Source: CBDATA01 sp965215615 (GTDB lineage Bacteria > Acidobacteriota > Vicinamibacteria > Marinacidobacterales > Marinacidobacteraceae). From it: 64,000 bases of DNA. The notes beneath the pieces were generated by a model. That model saw only the letters and a program-made list of their open reading frames with translations. It made no database searches and was not told the origin of the DNA. Made by a program: the position numbers and the translations under genes. The stretch covers positions 2,728,001 to 2,792,000 of the forward strand of contig OZ244068.1 of the NCBI GenBank assembly GCA_965215615.1, read 5' to 3'. Each line of letters begins with the position of its first letter. Position 1 is the first letter of the stretch. Shown here one piece after another: positions 40,943-49,265 of the stretch.

Positions 40943-42271
40943 GTGAGCCGGGATCGCGACGACCTGCTCGCCATCTTTCGCGCCGGACTGCGTGCCGCGG
41001 ATCCGGAGCCGATCCTCGAAAAAGATCTCGACGGGAACCCCCGCGCCGGCTGGACGATCCGCGGTGAGCCTCTCCTTCCGGGTCGCCGCTCGGCGGAGGA
41101 TCGGGTTTTCCTGTTCGGCGCCGGCAAGGCGGCGGCGGCTCTCGGGCGCGGGGTCGTCCGGCACCTCGCGGGAGAAACCTGCCGCGGACGGCTGATCGTG
41201 AAATACGGGCACCGGGCCGAGGTGCCCGGAGTCACGGTGGAAGAAGCGGGGCATCCGCTGCCGGATGCCAATTCGGTCGCGGCCACCGGGAGGCTGCTCG
41301 CCGATCTCGAAGGAGCGGGCCCGACTGCCCGCGTCCTGCTGTTGCTGACCGGCGGCGCTTCGGCGCTGCTCGCCGCCCCGGCATCGGGGCTGACGCTCGA
41401 AGACAAGGCGGCAACCGGCGCTCTTCTTCTCCAGTCGGGGGCCGACATCCACGAGATGAACACCGTCCGCAAACATCTTTCCGCGGTGAAAGGCGGGCGG
41501 CTCGCCCCCCGTCTGCCCGGCGGGCGCTCGGCGGCGCTCGTGATTTCAGACGTGGTGGGAGACCGGCTCGCTTCCATCGGCTCCGGGCCGGCAGTCCCCG
41601 ATCCGACGACGTTCGGGGACGCGGTGCGGGTGCTCGAGCGCTACCGGTTGATGGACCGCGTCACCCCCGCCGTACGGCACCGCCTGACCCTCGGCGCGAA
41701 GCGCGAGAAAAAGGCGCATCCCGAGCCGATAGCGACCGTCCCCCACACCATTCTGGCGAGCAACCGCCACTCGCTCCAGGCTGCCGCCGAGACGGCCCGA
41801 AAGCTCGGCTACGAGACCCGGGTTTTCGCCCGCGACATGGCTGGCGGAGTCCATGAGACGGCCACCGCCTTCTCGCGCCGCCTCACCGAACTCGCCGCGA
41901 CCTGCCGCCCTGCGGCGCTCGTCGCCGGTGGCGAGCTCACGCTCGAAGTTTCCGGCACCGGGCGCGGCGGGCGCAGTCAGGAATTCGCGGTGGTTGCCGG
42001 ACGCGAACTCCGGGGAGTGGCCGGGGCGGCGTTGCTCGCTGCGGGAACCGACGGGACCGATGGCCCCACCGACGCGGCGGGAGGTTTTGCCGACGGCTCG
42101 TCCTGGGATCGAGCGATCTCGCTCGGGATGAACCCCGCGGATTTCCTGCGCCGAAACGACACCTACCCCCTGCTTCGCGACGCCGGCGACCTCTTCCGCA
42201 CCGGCCCCACTGGGACGAACGTCATGGACCTGGTCATCGGCATCGCCGGTCATCCGGAGGGGAGTCGGTAG
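40943..42271 (+). CDS. Glycerate 2-kinase (MOFRL/GckA type)
   Basis: The 442-residue protein shows the N-terminal DUF4147 domain (VFLFGAGKAAAALG, LLLTGGASALL, MNTVRKHLSAVKGGRLA) and the C-terminal MOFRL domain (GRGGRSQEFAV, AAGTDGTDGPTDAAG). This family phosphorylates D-glycerate to 2-phosphoglycerate with ATP, feeding glycolysis, and gpmA in this window acts on the same product. GTG start; divergent from the AIM24 gene. Its end overlaps the convergent cytochrome gene by 22 nt. Confidence 0.93.
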   Translation: MSRDRDDLLAIFRAGLRAADPEPILEKDLDGNPRAGWTIRGEPLLPGRRSAEDRVFLFGAGKAAAALGRGVVRHLAGETCRGRLIVKYGHRAEVPGVTVEEAGHPLPDANSVAATGRLLADLEGAGPTARVLLLLTGGASALLAAPASGLTLEDKAATGALLLQSGADIHEMNTVRKHLSAVKGGRLAPRLPGGRSAALVISDVVGDRLASIGSGPAVPDPTTFGDAVRVLERYRLMDRVTPAVRHRLTLGAKREKKAHPEPIATVPHTILASNRHSLQAAAETARKLGYETRVFARDMAGGVHETATAFSRRLTELAATCRPAALVAGGELTLEVSGTGRGGRSQEFAVVAGRELRGVAGAALLAAGTDGTDGPTDAAGGFADGSSWDRAISLGMNPADFLRRNDTYPLLRDAGDLFRTGPTGTNVMDLVIGIAGHPEGSR

Positions 42272-42678
42272 GCGAGCACCAGGTGGACCCCGTAACCAGC
42301 CACGAACACCGCGCTGGACGCGATGTGAAGCCAGATGAAGACTGTGATGGCGGCGGGGCTGGAAACGACCTGGATGAGATAGCCGCTCAGCGCCATGGTG
42401 GAGAAACCAAGGACCGAAGTCCAGCCGCTTCGACGGTGAGCCGCGCCCTTCGACCGGATGCGCGGGATGGCGTGCGACCGGAAGATCATCCCGAAGAAGG
42501 CGACGAAAACCGATGCTGCCACGATGTGCGCCGCGAGGAACCCCGGCTGCCACGGGTGGTTGAGGATGGAGAATGGGTCATCCGTTTCCATCAGGTATTT
42601 CATGACGAAGTACCCGACACCGGTGGTCACGACCACCCCATGCAGCACATGGAAGCCATGGCGCTCCCACCGGCTCAC
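42250..42678 (-). CDS. Four-helix membrane protein, cytochrome-b-like
   Basis: Starting at GTG 42678, whose last two bases lie in the preceding TGA stop (4-nt overlap), the product is 142 residues. It has four predicted membrane helices: HVLHGVVVTTGVGYFVM, AHIVAASVFVAFFGMIF, LGFSTMALSGYLIQV and WLHIASSAVFVAGYGVHLVL. Conserved-looking histidines (H10 and H13 region, AAHIVA, WLH, GVH) could ligate heme, as in DUF4405-type cytochrome b proteins. With the FMN-binding protein upstream it could form a membrane electron-transfer unit. Confidence 0.65.
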   Translation of the reverse strand: MSRWERHGFHVLHGVVVTTGVGYFVMKYLMETDDPFSILNHPWQPGFLAAHIVAASVFVAFFGMIFRSHAIPRIRSKGAAHRRSGWTSVLGFSTMALSGYLIQVVSSPAAITVFIWLHIASSAVFVAGYGVHLVLAYRLPSG

Positions 42679-43265
42679 GGCGACCCGGCTCCATCCGCTT
42701 CCAGCACCTTGTCGAGCGCCAGCACCCGTCGTGCGGCCGCGGTGACGGCGCGCGTCGTGAGAGTGGCTCCCGTGAGCCCGTGGATCGCCCGGTCCGGTGC
42801 GAGTTCGGCATCGAGCGCCCGCCCCGTGAACTGGCCGAGCCAAAGGTCGCCGGGAAGGTAGTCCGGCGGTTCCAGAAAGGCCGTCACCGCGATGTCCTGA
42901 AGCCGTCCGTCGGCTCCGAGCGAGATCAGCAGGCTCTCGCGCTTGGTGCGCACGATGTGCGTGTCCACATAGGCGCGGCCCACCACCTCTTTGCCGCGAA
43001 ACGCGATGTATCGCGCGTAGATCCGTGTCGGGAGATCGCCGCCCGAAATTTCCCGCACCGCTTCAGCCTGTTCTTCGGTGAGATAGACGCGATCCGCAAC
43101 GACCCGGGCATTCGGGAAGGCCGCGGCAAGCGCCTTTTCGCGGGCACCGGATCCCGGTTGGGCGGGCGCTCCCCAGCCGCCAAGCACCAGCAGCCCGGCC
43201 AGGATACTGGCGGAAGCGCCCCGGCCGCGAGCTCGGTTGCAGAGGCCTCTTGGGTCAGCGATCAG
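42675..43265 (-). CDS. FMN-binding domain protein, likely flavinylated
   Basis: The protein has a hydrophobic leader (ASASILAGLLVLGGWGAPAQ), then an FMN_bind domain with IHGLTGATLTTRAV near the C-terminus. That resembles the ApbE-dependent (S/T)GAT flavinylation motif. Such domains carry covalent FMN outside the cytoplasmic membrane. The start is unclear: no ATG, GTG or TTG lies between the porin stop and the leader, so a CTG (43265 or 43280) or a start inside the porin 3' end is likely. An AAGAGG sequence lies near 43253. About 196 residues from the CTG at 43265. Confidence 0.72.
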   Translation of the reverse strand: MIADPRGLCNRARGRGASASILAGLLVLGGWGAPAQPGSGAREKALAAAFPNARVVADRVYLTEEQAEAVREISGGDLPTRIYARYIAFRGKEVVGRAYVDTHIVRTKRESLLISLGADGRLQDIAVTAFLEPPDYLPGDLWLGQFTGRALDAELAPDRAIHGLTGATLTTRAVTAAARRVLALDKVLEADGAGSP

Positions 43266-43276
43266 CGAGTCAGGGA

Positions 43277-44650
43277 TCAGAACGCATAGCCGACGCTGAA
43301 ATTGAACTGGTTGACACCGCTGTCGGCCGCATTCGTGACCCACATGTGGTCCACCTTGAGGACGATGTTCGGAATGGGCTTCAGCTCGAGCCCCGCCGTC
43401 GTGAAGGTGTTGTTGTTCGAAGGGCTGCGCGTGAAGCCGGAGGCTACTGCGGCCTGCGTATCCACTCTCTCGTAGCGGAGGTACGGCTTCAGTCCGACAC
43501 CGCCCGCGGTGGAGATCTGGGACAGGATGTCGTAGCCGACCTGGATGTAGCCACCCCGCAGCGTCTCGCCGACACCCCCGCCACCTTCGTATCCGAGCGC
43601 CGCGTTGAGTTCGGCCGTGTCTTCGAGCCTCGCCTGCGCCAGCAGAGCCCGGACATCGAATCCCCGCATTCGGAACTCGCCGTGCAGATCGAAGATCGTG
43701 GTTCGCACGCCGTGGTTCGCGCCGTCCACCTCGATGTCACCCTGGCCCGATCCGCCGGTGTAGAAGCTGCCGCCAAGAAAAAATCCGGGTACCGGCGTGA
43801 AATCGATCCGCCCGGTGAGCGCCATGTTGTTCGCCTTGGCTTTCGCACCCTTCTGTCGTCCTCCCCGCAAACCACCCGAAGCGAACTTCGACCCGTTGAG
43901 GCCGTTCACCACGTACGCCCGGTACGCGACCCTGTCGCCCACCGTTCCGTAGATCCCACCGCCGTTTTCCCTCCAGGTGGTCGGGATGATGCGCTGCTCG
44001 GTGACCGGCCGCTCGGCGCCGAGGAACACCGTTGGCTCATGCAGTTCGTTGACGAGCCCCATCGGGATGAGCAACATCCCGGCGCGCAGGCCGAAGCTCT
44101 CCGTGGCCCGGTAATCCACGTAGGCGAACTCGACGAAAATCTCGTTCGCGTGCTCCACCTCGATCTCGGAGTTGAAGAGGAATTTGTCGTTGAAGCGGTA
44201 CCCCGCATAGAGGATCGCCCGCAGGTAGTCGAATTGCGTCGTCTTCTCGGAGGCATAGTCCTCGTACAGCATTTCACCGTAACCGGCGATGGAGAGACCG
44301 GAATCGATCGCATAGGTGCGGGCAGCCGAGGGAGCGAGCCCCAGCGCGCGCGACTCTTCGAGCGTCATTTCCGTCTCTTCCCCGCTTCGGAGCCGCTCCA
44401 GTTCCTCGGCCAGCAACTCCACCCGACGCTCCAGTTCGGCGACATCCCCTTCCTGTTCCCTCGTGCTCGTCCCGGTATCGCCAGCCGTCTCGTCTGGTTC
44501 GGATTCGGAGAAGACCACGGTGCCCCCACCACCCTCGTCTTCGACAGCCAGAACGGGAGGAGACTGGCCGGCGGCCGCTCCGGGGAGCACGCCAAAAACC
44601 CCGCAGAGGAGGGCCAGAGATGTCATATTGAAACGAGGGTTCACTTTCAT
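43277..44650 (-). CDS. Porin-like outer-membrane beta-barrel protein
   Basis: The 457-residue protein has a signal peptide (MKVNPRFNMTSLALLCGVFGVLPGAAAG), a short coiled coil (ELERRVELLAEELERLRSG, about residues 75-95) and an aromatic-rich beta-barrel ending in NFSVGYAF, the terminal Phe recognised by BamA. Motifs such as IAGYGEMLYEDY and FGLRAGMLLIPMGLVNELHEP are typical of phosphate-selective-porin/OprP-type proteins. The start MKVNPRF is chosen over an ATG 12 codons upstream because the signal peptide then has normal length. It is followed by the FMN-binding and cytochrome-like genes on the same strand. Confidence 0.85.
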   Translation of the reverse strand: MKVNPRFNMTSLALLCGVFGVLPGAAAGQSPPVLAVEDEGGGGTVVFSESEPDETAGDTGTSTREQEGDVAELERRVELLAEELERLRSGEETEMTLEESRALGLAPSAARTYAIDSGLSIAGYGEMLYEDYASEKTTQFDYLRAILYAGYRFNDKFLFNSEIEVEHANEIFVEFAYVDYRATESFGLRAGMLLIPMGLVNELHEPTVFLGAERPVTEQRIIPTTWRENGGGIYGTVGDRVAYRAYVVNGLNGSKFASGGLRGGRQKGAKAKANNMALTGRIDFTPVPGFFLGGSFYTGGSGQGDIEVDGANHGVRTTIFDLHGEFRMRGFDVRALLAQARLEDTAELNAALGYEGGGGVGETLRGGYIQVGYDILSQISTAGGVGLKPYLRYERVDTQAAVASGFTRSPSNNNTFTTAGLELKPIPNIVLKVDHMWVTNAADSGVNQFNFSVGYAF

Positions 44651-44767
44651 GGCGGAGAATCTAGCCCCGGCCCCGAGGAAAAGCAAAGAGTTGCTGCGAC
44701 CCTCTGCTGTCCATGCAGAGCGCAGCCCCGCCAGTACCTGAGACTGACCCTGGCTACGGATCGACGA

Positions 44768-45406
44768 TCAGGATTCGGGGTCGGGATCGAGCACGCGCTG
44801 AAGGTGAAGCCGCATGGCGTGCGCCCTTCTCGAAATCGCCGAGGTGCTGAGCGGCACGGCTCGCAATCGGGCGATCTGCTGGATGCTGTAGCCCTCCTGG
44901 AAATGGAGCTGGTAGATGCGGCGGCTCAGCGCCCGATCCCTCGGATCGGTCAGCGCGGTGTCCAGATAAGCGCGCACGGTTTCCTCGACCTCGCGCATCC
45001 GCAGGTCGTGCTCCGGCCGGATGGCGCTTTCGCCTCCGAACACCCTCCGGCGCGACTTTTCGAGGCCCCTGATGACTTCCGGTGAGAGAGGAAGCAGCCG
45101 GTTCTCGCCGACCCTTTCGCGGCGGAACCAATCCACCAGGACCGAATCGGCGACCCGCCGGACGTAACCCTCGAAACTTTCGCTCCGCAAGCCGTCGAAT
45201 TCCTTGAGACGCTGCCGATCGCGCGCGAGGAGCCGACGGAAGACTTCCTGTTCGACATCACGGACATCTTCGCCGAGCCCCTGGCCTCCCGTTCGCCGCC
45301 AGACGACGGCCCGGATGACCGCACGACAGCGCGCGACGAATTCCTGCCAGAGAGGATCTCCCGGCGAAGAGGCGCGAAGCCGTCGGATCAGGTCGCGGCT
45401 GTCCAT
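44768..45406 (-). CDS. ECF-type sigma-70 family RNA polymerase sigma factor
   Basis: The 212-residue protein has region 2 (EDVRDVEQEVFRRLLARD, FEGYVRRVADSVLVDWFRRE) and region 4 with a helix-turn-helix (GYSIQQIARLRAVPLSTSAISRRAHAM). There is no region 1 or 3, as in ECF sigma factors. No anti-sigma gene is adjacent, so it may be regulated transcriptionally. The porin-FMN-cytochrome group lies directly downstream on the same strand and could be its target. The ATG at 45406 (MDSRDLIRR) is preferred to an in-frame ATG 19 codons upstream. Confidence 0.82.
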   Translation of the reverse strand: MDSRDLIRRLRASSPGDPLWQEFVARCRAVIRAVVWRRTGGQGLGEDVRDVEQEVFRRLLARDRQRLKEFDGLRSESFEGYVRRVADSVLVDWFRRERVGENRLLPLSPEVIRGLEKSRRRVFGGESAIRPEHDLRMREVEETVRAYLDTALTDPRDRALSRRIYQLHFQEGYSIQQIARLRAVPLSTSAISRRAHAMRLHLQRVLDPDPES

Positions 45407-45490
45407 CGGAATTCCCTCCCGTGCCGGGAGCATAGGGTTTCGGCAACCTCGCGACAACCGCACCCCTCGCCATTTTCGCCGCCTGCCCCT

Positions 45491-45496
45491 TATACT
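45491..45496 (+). promoter_or_regulatory. Possible promoter of hslVU
   Basis: TATACT lies about 147 nt before the hslV start, preceded by CCCCT (45486-45490), so a heat-shock-type -10 (CCCCATNT) is possible. No clear -35 was found. The leader up to hslV holds no recognised RNA structure. Confidence 0.3.
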
Positions 45497-45642
45497 GTTC
45501 CGGGAGCAACGCGACGTCCATTTACCCTTTTCCGAATGTCACCTTCGACTCGGATTTTTTGCAGGGCGCTGAAGCCGACCTCGTCGAGGAAGAAAGAGAA
45601 TACTTGCGCAACCGGACCCGGCAGGACGCAGGCCACGCGTCC

Positions 45643-46218
45643 ATGCGCGCAACCACGATTCTTGCGGTCTCCAAGGATGGCCACACGACCCTCGCGGCGG
45701 ACGGCCAGGTGACCCTCGGCGACATCGTCGTCAAGCACACCGCCCAGAAGCTCCGCCGACTGGCGGGCGGCAAGGTCATCGCCGGGTTCGCGGGGGCGAC
45801 CGCCGACGCGCACGCGCTGTTCGCCAAGTTCGAGACGAAACTGGAAGCAAATCGGGGAAATCTCGAACGCGCGGCGGTGGAGCTCGCTCAGGACTGGCGC
45901 ACCGATCGGGTGCTTCGCAGTCTGGACGCACTTTTGCTGGTTGCAGACGCGGAGCACCTCTATGTTCTGTCCGGAGACGGGGACGTCATCCAGCCCGAAG
46001 ACGGGGTCATGGCGATCGGTTCCGGTGGCCCGTTTGCCATGGCCGCCGCCCGTGCCCTCTACTCTGTGGATCTCTCGTCTCGCCAGATCGCCGAGGCAGC
46101 CATGTCGGCGACCGCCGATCTGTGCATTTACACCAATCATCAAGTCGCATACGAGGAGGTCAGCGCTGGTCCGCTACCTGCTTCCAGTGGGGACGGAGCC
46201 TCCGTCTCCCATCAATGA
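45643..46218 (+). CDS. hslV: ATP-dependent protease subunit HslV
   Basis: The 191-residue protein begins MRATTILAVSKDG; the Thr after MRA becomes the N-terminal nucleophile of the proteasome-like peptidase. LAADGQVTLGDIVVKHTAQKLRRLAGGKV and MAIGSGGPFAMAAARAL are typical HslV segments. It forms the peptidase of the HslUV complex and is followed by hslU, with which it overlaps. An extended start 28 codons upstream is rejected because HslV has a short N-terminus. The final dozen residues, overlapping hslU, look unconserved. Confidence 0.95.
   Translation: MRATTILAVSKDGHTTLAADGQVTLGDIVVKHTAQKLRRLAGGKVIAGFAGATADAHALFAKFETKLEANRGNLERAAVELAQDWRTDRVLRSLDALLLVADAEHLYVLSGDGDVIQPEDGVMAIGSGGPFAMAAARALYSVDLSSRQIAEAAMSATADLCIYTNHQVAYEEVSAGPLPASSGDGASVSHQ
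46153..46160 (+). promoter_or_regulatory. Shine-Dalgarno for hslU
   Basis: GAGGAGGT lies inside hslV, 5 nt before an in-frame CTG at 46166 and 26 nt before the GTG at 46187. It may point to the CTG as the true hslU start, adding seven residues. Confidence 0.4.
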
Positions 46219-47572
46219 ACCCACCCCTCGCCAGATAGTCGAAGAGCTGGACCGCTACGTTATCGGCCAGCGCGATGCCAAACGAGCGGTGGCCGTGGCG
46301 CTGCGCAACCGGGTGCGACGGCTTCATCTCGACCCCGAAATCGCCGCCGAGATCGCGCCCCGAAACATCATCATGATCGGCCCGACCGGCGTCGGGAAAA
46401 CCGAGATCGCGCGGCGGCTCGCCCGGCTCTCCCGGGCACCTTTCGTCAAGGTGGAGGCCTCCAAATTCACCGAAGTCGGATACGTCGGCCGGGATGTGGA
46501 CTCGATGGTGCGGGATCTGGTCGAAGTCTCCGTGGAGATCGTCCGGGAAGAGCTGATGGATGAAGTGCGCGACCGGGCGGAACAGAACGCTGAGGAGCGC
46601 CTGCTGGATCTTCTCCTTCCCGACACCGCCGAGAGGGCGGAAGATGAGCCCGCCGAGGCCGGAAGCGAACCTTCGCCCGGGGAAGAAGCGGTCTGGCGGC
46701 GCAGCCGCGAAAAGCTCCGCAAGCAACTGAAGAAAGGCGAACTCGATGAGCGGAGCGTGGATGTGGAGATACGCGAACCCACCGCGCCCTTTCTCGAGGC
46801 GATCGCCGGACCGGGCGACGATCTCGATGTCAACATGGCCGAGATGTTGCGGTCGGCATTCGGATACCGCTTCCGCACACTGGAAATGCTGGTGCCGCAG
46901 GCCCTCGACCATCTGATCGAGGAGGAAGAGCAGCACCTGGTGGACAGCCGGCAGCTCTCGCGTCTTGCCGTCGAGCGGGCAGAAGACTATGGAATCATCT
47001 TCGTGGACGAGATCGACAAGGTCACCGGCTCGGGCGAGACACAAGGAGCGGAGGTTTCCCGCGAGGGAGTGCAGCGCGACCTGCTCCCGCTGCTCGACGG
47101 CTCTTCGGTCAACACCCGCTACGGCGCAGTGCGTACCGACCACATCCTGTTCATCGCCGCCGGCGCTTTTCAGGACGCACGGCCGAACGACCTCATCCCG
47201 GAACTCCAGGGACGCTTTCCGGTTCGGGTCGAACTGGATCCTCTCTCGGTGGACGACCTCGAGCGCATCCTCACCGAGCCCGAGGCGGCCATCGTGAAGC
47301 AGTACTGCGCACTGATCCACACCGAGGGGGTCCGCATCAACTTCCGGAAAGAGGCTCTCCGGGCGATCTCCGAAGTTGCCGCACAAATGAACGAGCGGAT
47401 GGAGGACATCGGTGCCCGCCGGCTTCAGACGGTTCTGGAGCGGGTCCTTCAGGAAATCCTTTTCGACGCACCGGACCTGGAGCAGCGGGACTGGAAAATC
47501 GATGCCCAATATGTGAACGGGATGCTCGAAGGGATCGTCGAGGACGAGGATTTGTCCCGCTTCATCACCTGA
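46187..47572 (+). CDS. hslU: ATP-dependent protease ATPase subunit HslU
   Basis: The 461-residue AAA+ unfoldase has PTPRQIVEELDRYVIGQRDAKRAVAVALRNR at the N-terminus, Walker A GPTGVGKTE, pore-loop region VGYVGRDVDSM, Walker B GIIFVDEIDKV and the C-terminal sensor-2 region ERMEDIGARRLQTVLERVL. It unfolds substrates for HslV. The GTG at 46187 gives a normal length and overlaps hslV by 32 nt; a CTG at 46166 with a strong SD is an alternative. The long acidic loop (about residues 140-190, EPAEAGSEPSPGEE) belongs to the HslU I-domain. Confidence 0.95.
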   Translation: MGTEPPSPINEPTPRQIVEELDRYVIGQRDAKRAVAVALRNRVRRLHLDPEIAAEIAPRNIIMIGPTGVGKTEIARRLARLSRAPFVKVEASKFTEVGYVGRDVDSMVRDLVEVSVEIVREELMDEVRDRAEQNAEERLLDLLLPDTAERAEDEPAEAGSEPSPGEEAVWRRSREKLRKQLKKGELDERSVDVEIREPTAPFLEAIAGPGDDLDVNMAEMLRSAFGYRFRTLEMLVPQALDHLIEEEEQHLVDSRQLSRLAVERAEDYGIIFVDEIDKVTGSGETQGAEVSREGVQRDLLPLLDGSSVNTRYGAVRTDHILFIAAGAFQDARPNDLIPELQGRFPVRVELDPLSVDDLERILTEPEAAIVKQYCALIHTEGVRINFRKEALRAISEVAAQMNERMEDIGARRLQTVLERVLQEILFDAPDLEQRDWKIDAQYVNGMLEGIVEDEDLSRFIT

Positions 47573-47595
47573 GAGAACTCCCCAGGCAGCGATTC

Positions 47596-49188
47596 ATGCG
47601 CTCGGGAGGGAAGGCGCTCGCCGCTCTTCTCCTTGCATCGCTCGCAGCGTCCGGCTGCGGGCGGCGAGGCCCGCCCCAGTCGCCGCTCCGCATTCTTCCC
47701 GGGCCGCCCGTCGTCGAACCGATCCTCCAGGAGGGCGGGGAGATCGTGATCCGCTGGACCGCGCCGATCGCCGATTCCGAGGGATTCCTCCGGGATCTGC
47801 GTCTGAGGTGGGCCGTTCTCGAATGGCGGGTCGTGGACCTCGAAGAGCGGGCTGCTGCTCTCCGCGCTGCAAACCGGCCGTGGGCAGCAGTGGCCCCGGA
47901 CGAGCCGCCCCCGGAAGAGGAAGCCGTCGCCGAAACTCCCGATCCGGAAACCGAATCTCTCCCGGAAGAGGAAACCGTCGCCGAACCGCCCGACCCGGAC
48001 CCCGAATCTCCCCCGGAAAAGGAAGCCGTCGCCGAAACTCCCGACCCGGACCCCGAACCTTCCCCGGAAGAGGAAGCCGTCGCCGAACCGCCCGATCCGG
48101 AAACCGAACCTCCCCCGGAAGAGGAAACCGCCGCCGAACCGCCCGACCCGGACCCCGAATCTCCCCCGGAAGAGGAAACCGTCGCCGAAACTCCCGACCC
48201 GGACCCCGAATCTCCCCCGGAAGAGGAAACCGCCGCCGAACCGCGAGCCCTCTCGCTCGAGTACGGGGAAGTCGAGTTCGAGCTTTTCGAGGAAATTCGT
48301 TCCGAAACCGCGGGAGAATCCATGTCCCTCCGCCTGCCGATCCTCGAGGACTGGCCAGGGAGCCGGCTGGAATTTCGCATCCACTACGAGAGCGCGAGTG
48401 GTGCCGGGGAGCCAGCCGAGCCGCTCTTTGTGGATGTCACCGGCGAGCTCCCGACGGTTACCGGCGTGGCCGTACAGGTGGAGGACGGAGTGGTCCGGGT
48501 GAGCTGGGACGATGCGCGGGAGACCGGGCCGGTGGCGGCCGCCGCGATCTTTTCCGAGCCACTGTTCGAGGTGTTCCGGAAAGAAGCGTCCTCGGAACAG
48601 CAGGAGGGAGCGGCACCCGAGCGCATCGGAACCGCTCTCGGCCCCGCATATGGCGACCGGGATGTTCTCTGGGGGAAAGAAGTCTGTTATTCAGCGCGAC
48701 TCGTGATGACCGCAGACGAGGAAGAGCGTCTGATCGAAGACCCCGGCCCGGAGTTCGACCCCGAGATTCCCGAACAGCCGCCGGCGGCCAGCAGGACGGC
48801 CGACTGGGAGCCGATCCCGGTGCGGGTCGCATCCTCCGGAATCGGAGCCAGGAGCGCGGGGCTCCGCTCGCAGGCGGTCTGCGTGATTCCGCAAGACACC
48901 TTCGCGCCCGCCACTCCGGAGGATCTTCGGGTGGTTTCCGGAGAGGAGAGCACGAACCTGAGCTGGCTTCCGGTTTCGGCGAGCGATCTCCTCGGGTACC
49001 ACGTGTATCGCGCCGGTCCGGACGGGGTGTTTCACCGATTGACCGAACTTCCGGTTCCGGAAGCCGACTTCCGGGACTCCGATCGGGGCGAAGGAACCGG
49101 ATACCGCTACCGGGTGACCGCAGTGGACACCGCCGAACCCGCGAACGAGAGCGCCCCCACCGAAGCCGTACGGGCGCGGCCCTGGTGA
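47596..49188 (+). CDS. Lipoprotein with LptM-like N-terminus, 17-residue Pro/Glu repeats and FN3-like domains
   Basis: The 530-residue protein has a lipoprotein signal (LLLASLAASGC) followed at once by GRRGPPQSP, similar to the CGxxGPL motif of LptM/YifL. A beta-sandwich-like segment (about 30-95) precedes six and a half repeats of PEEE(A/T)VAE(T/P)PDPxPExP (residues 106-216), which are acidic and Pro-rich and probably a stiff spacer. The rest looks like FN3-type domains: TGVAVQVEDGVVRVSW, and near the end LSWLPVSASDLLGYHVYRAG and YRYRVTAVD. It sits 23 nt after hslU. Function is unknown; outer-membrane anchoring of a rod-like protein is likely. Confidence 0.75.
   Translation: MRSGGKALAALLLASLAASGCGRRGPPQSPLRILPGPPVVEPILQEGGEIVIRWTAPIADSEGFLRDLRLRWAVLEWRVVDLEERAAALRAANRPWAAVAPDEPPPEEEAVAETPDPETESLPEEETVAEPPDPDPESPPEKEAVAETPDPDPEPSPEEEAVAEPPDPETEPPPEEETAAEPPDPDPESPPEEETVAETPDPDPESPPEEETAAEPRALSLEYGEVEFELFEEIRSETAGESMSLRLPILEDWPGSRLEFRIHYESASGAGEPAEPLFVDVTGELPTVTGVAVQVEDGVVRVSWDDARETGPVAAAAIFSEPLFEVFRKEASSEQQEGAAPERIGTALGPAYGDRDVLWGKEVCYSARLVMTADEEERLIEDPGPEFDPEIPEQPPAASRTADWEPIPVRVASSGIGARSAGLRSQAVCVIPQDTFAPATPEDLRVVSGEESTNLSWLPVSASDLLGYHVYRAGPDGVFHRLTELPVPEADFRDSDRGEGTGYRYRVTAVDTAEPANESAPTEAVRARPW
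47911..48243 (+). repeat. Coding tandem repeat, period 51 bp, about 6.5 copies
   Basis: Each 51-bp unit encodes PEEE..AE.PDP.PE.. (17 residues). Units are close but not identical at the nucleotide level, so the array has been partly homogenised. It is in frame, so copy changes alter only the spacer length. Confidence 0.9.
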
Positions 49189-49224
49189 ACAGACCGAACA
49201 GAAAAAGCAGACACCGGGAACGAC

Positions 49225-49230
49225 TAGAAT
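49225..49230 (+). promoter_or_regulatory. -10 box before the transaldolase gene
   Basis: TAGAAT lies 35 nt before the ATG at 49266. The same hexamer stands before the ATPase gene (10569) and the MBL gene (13967). No -35 box was recognised. Confidence 0.35.
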
Positions 49231-49265
49231 TCCCCCGGCCTCCCGCGTGGCAGCCACCCGAACCG

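Noticed and set aside
47911..48243. Possible CRISPR array
   Set aside because: The 51-bp units are contiguous, lie in frame inside a lipoprotein gene and have no spacers.
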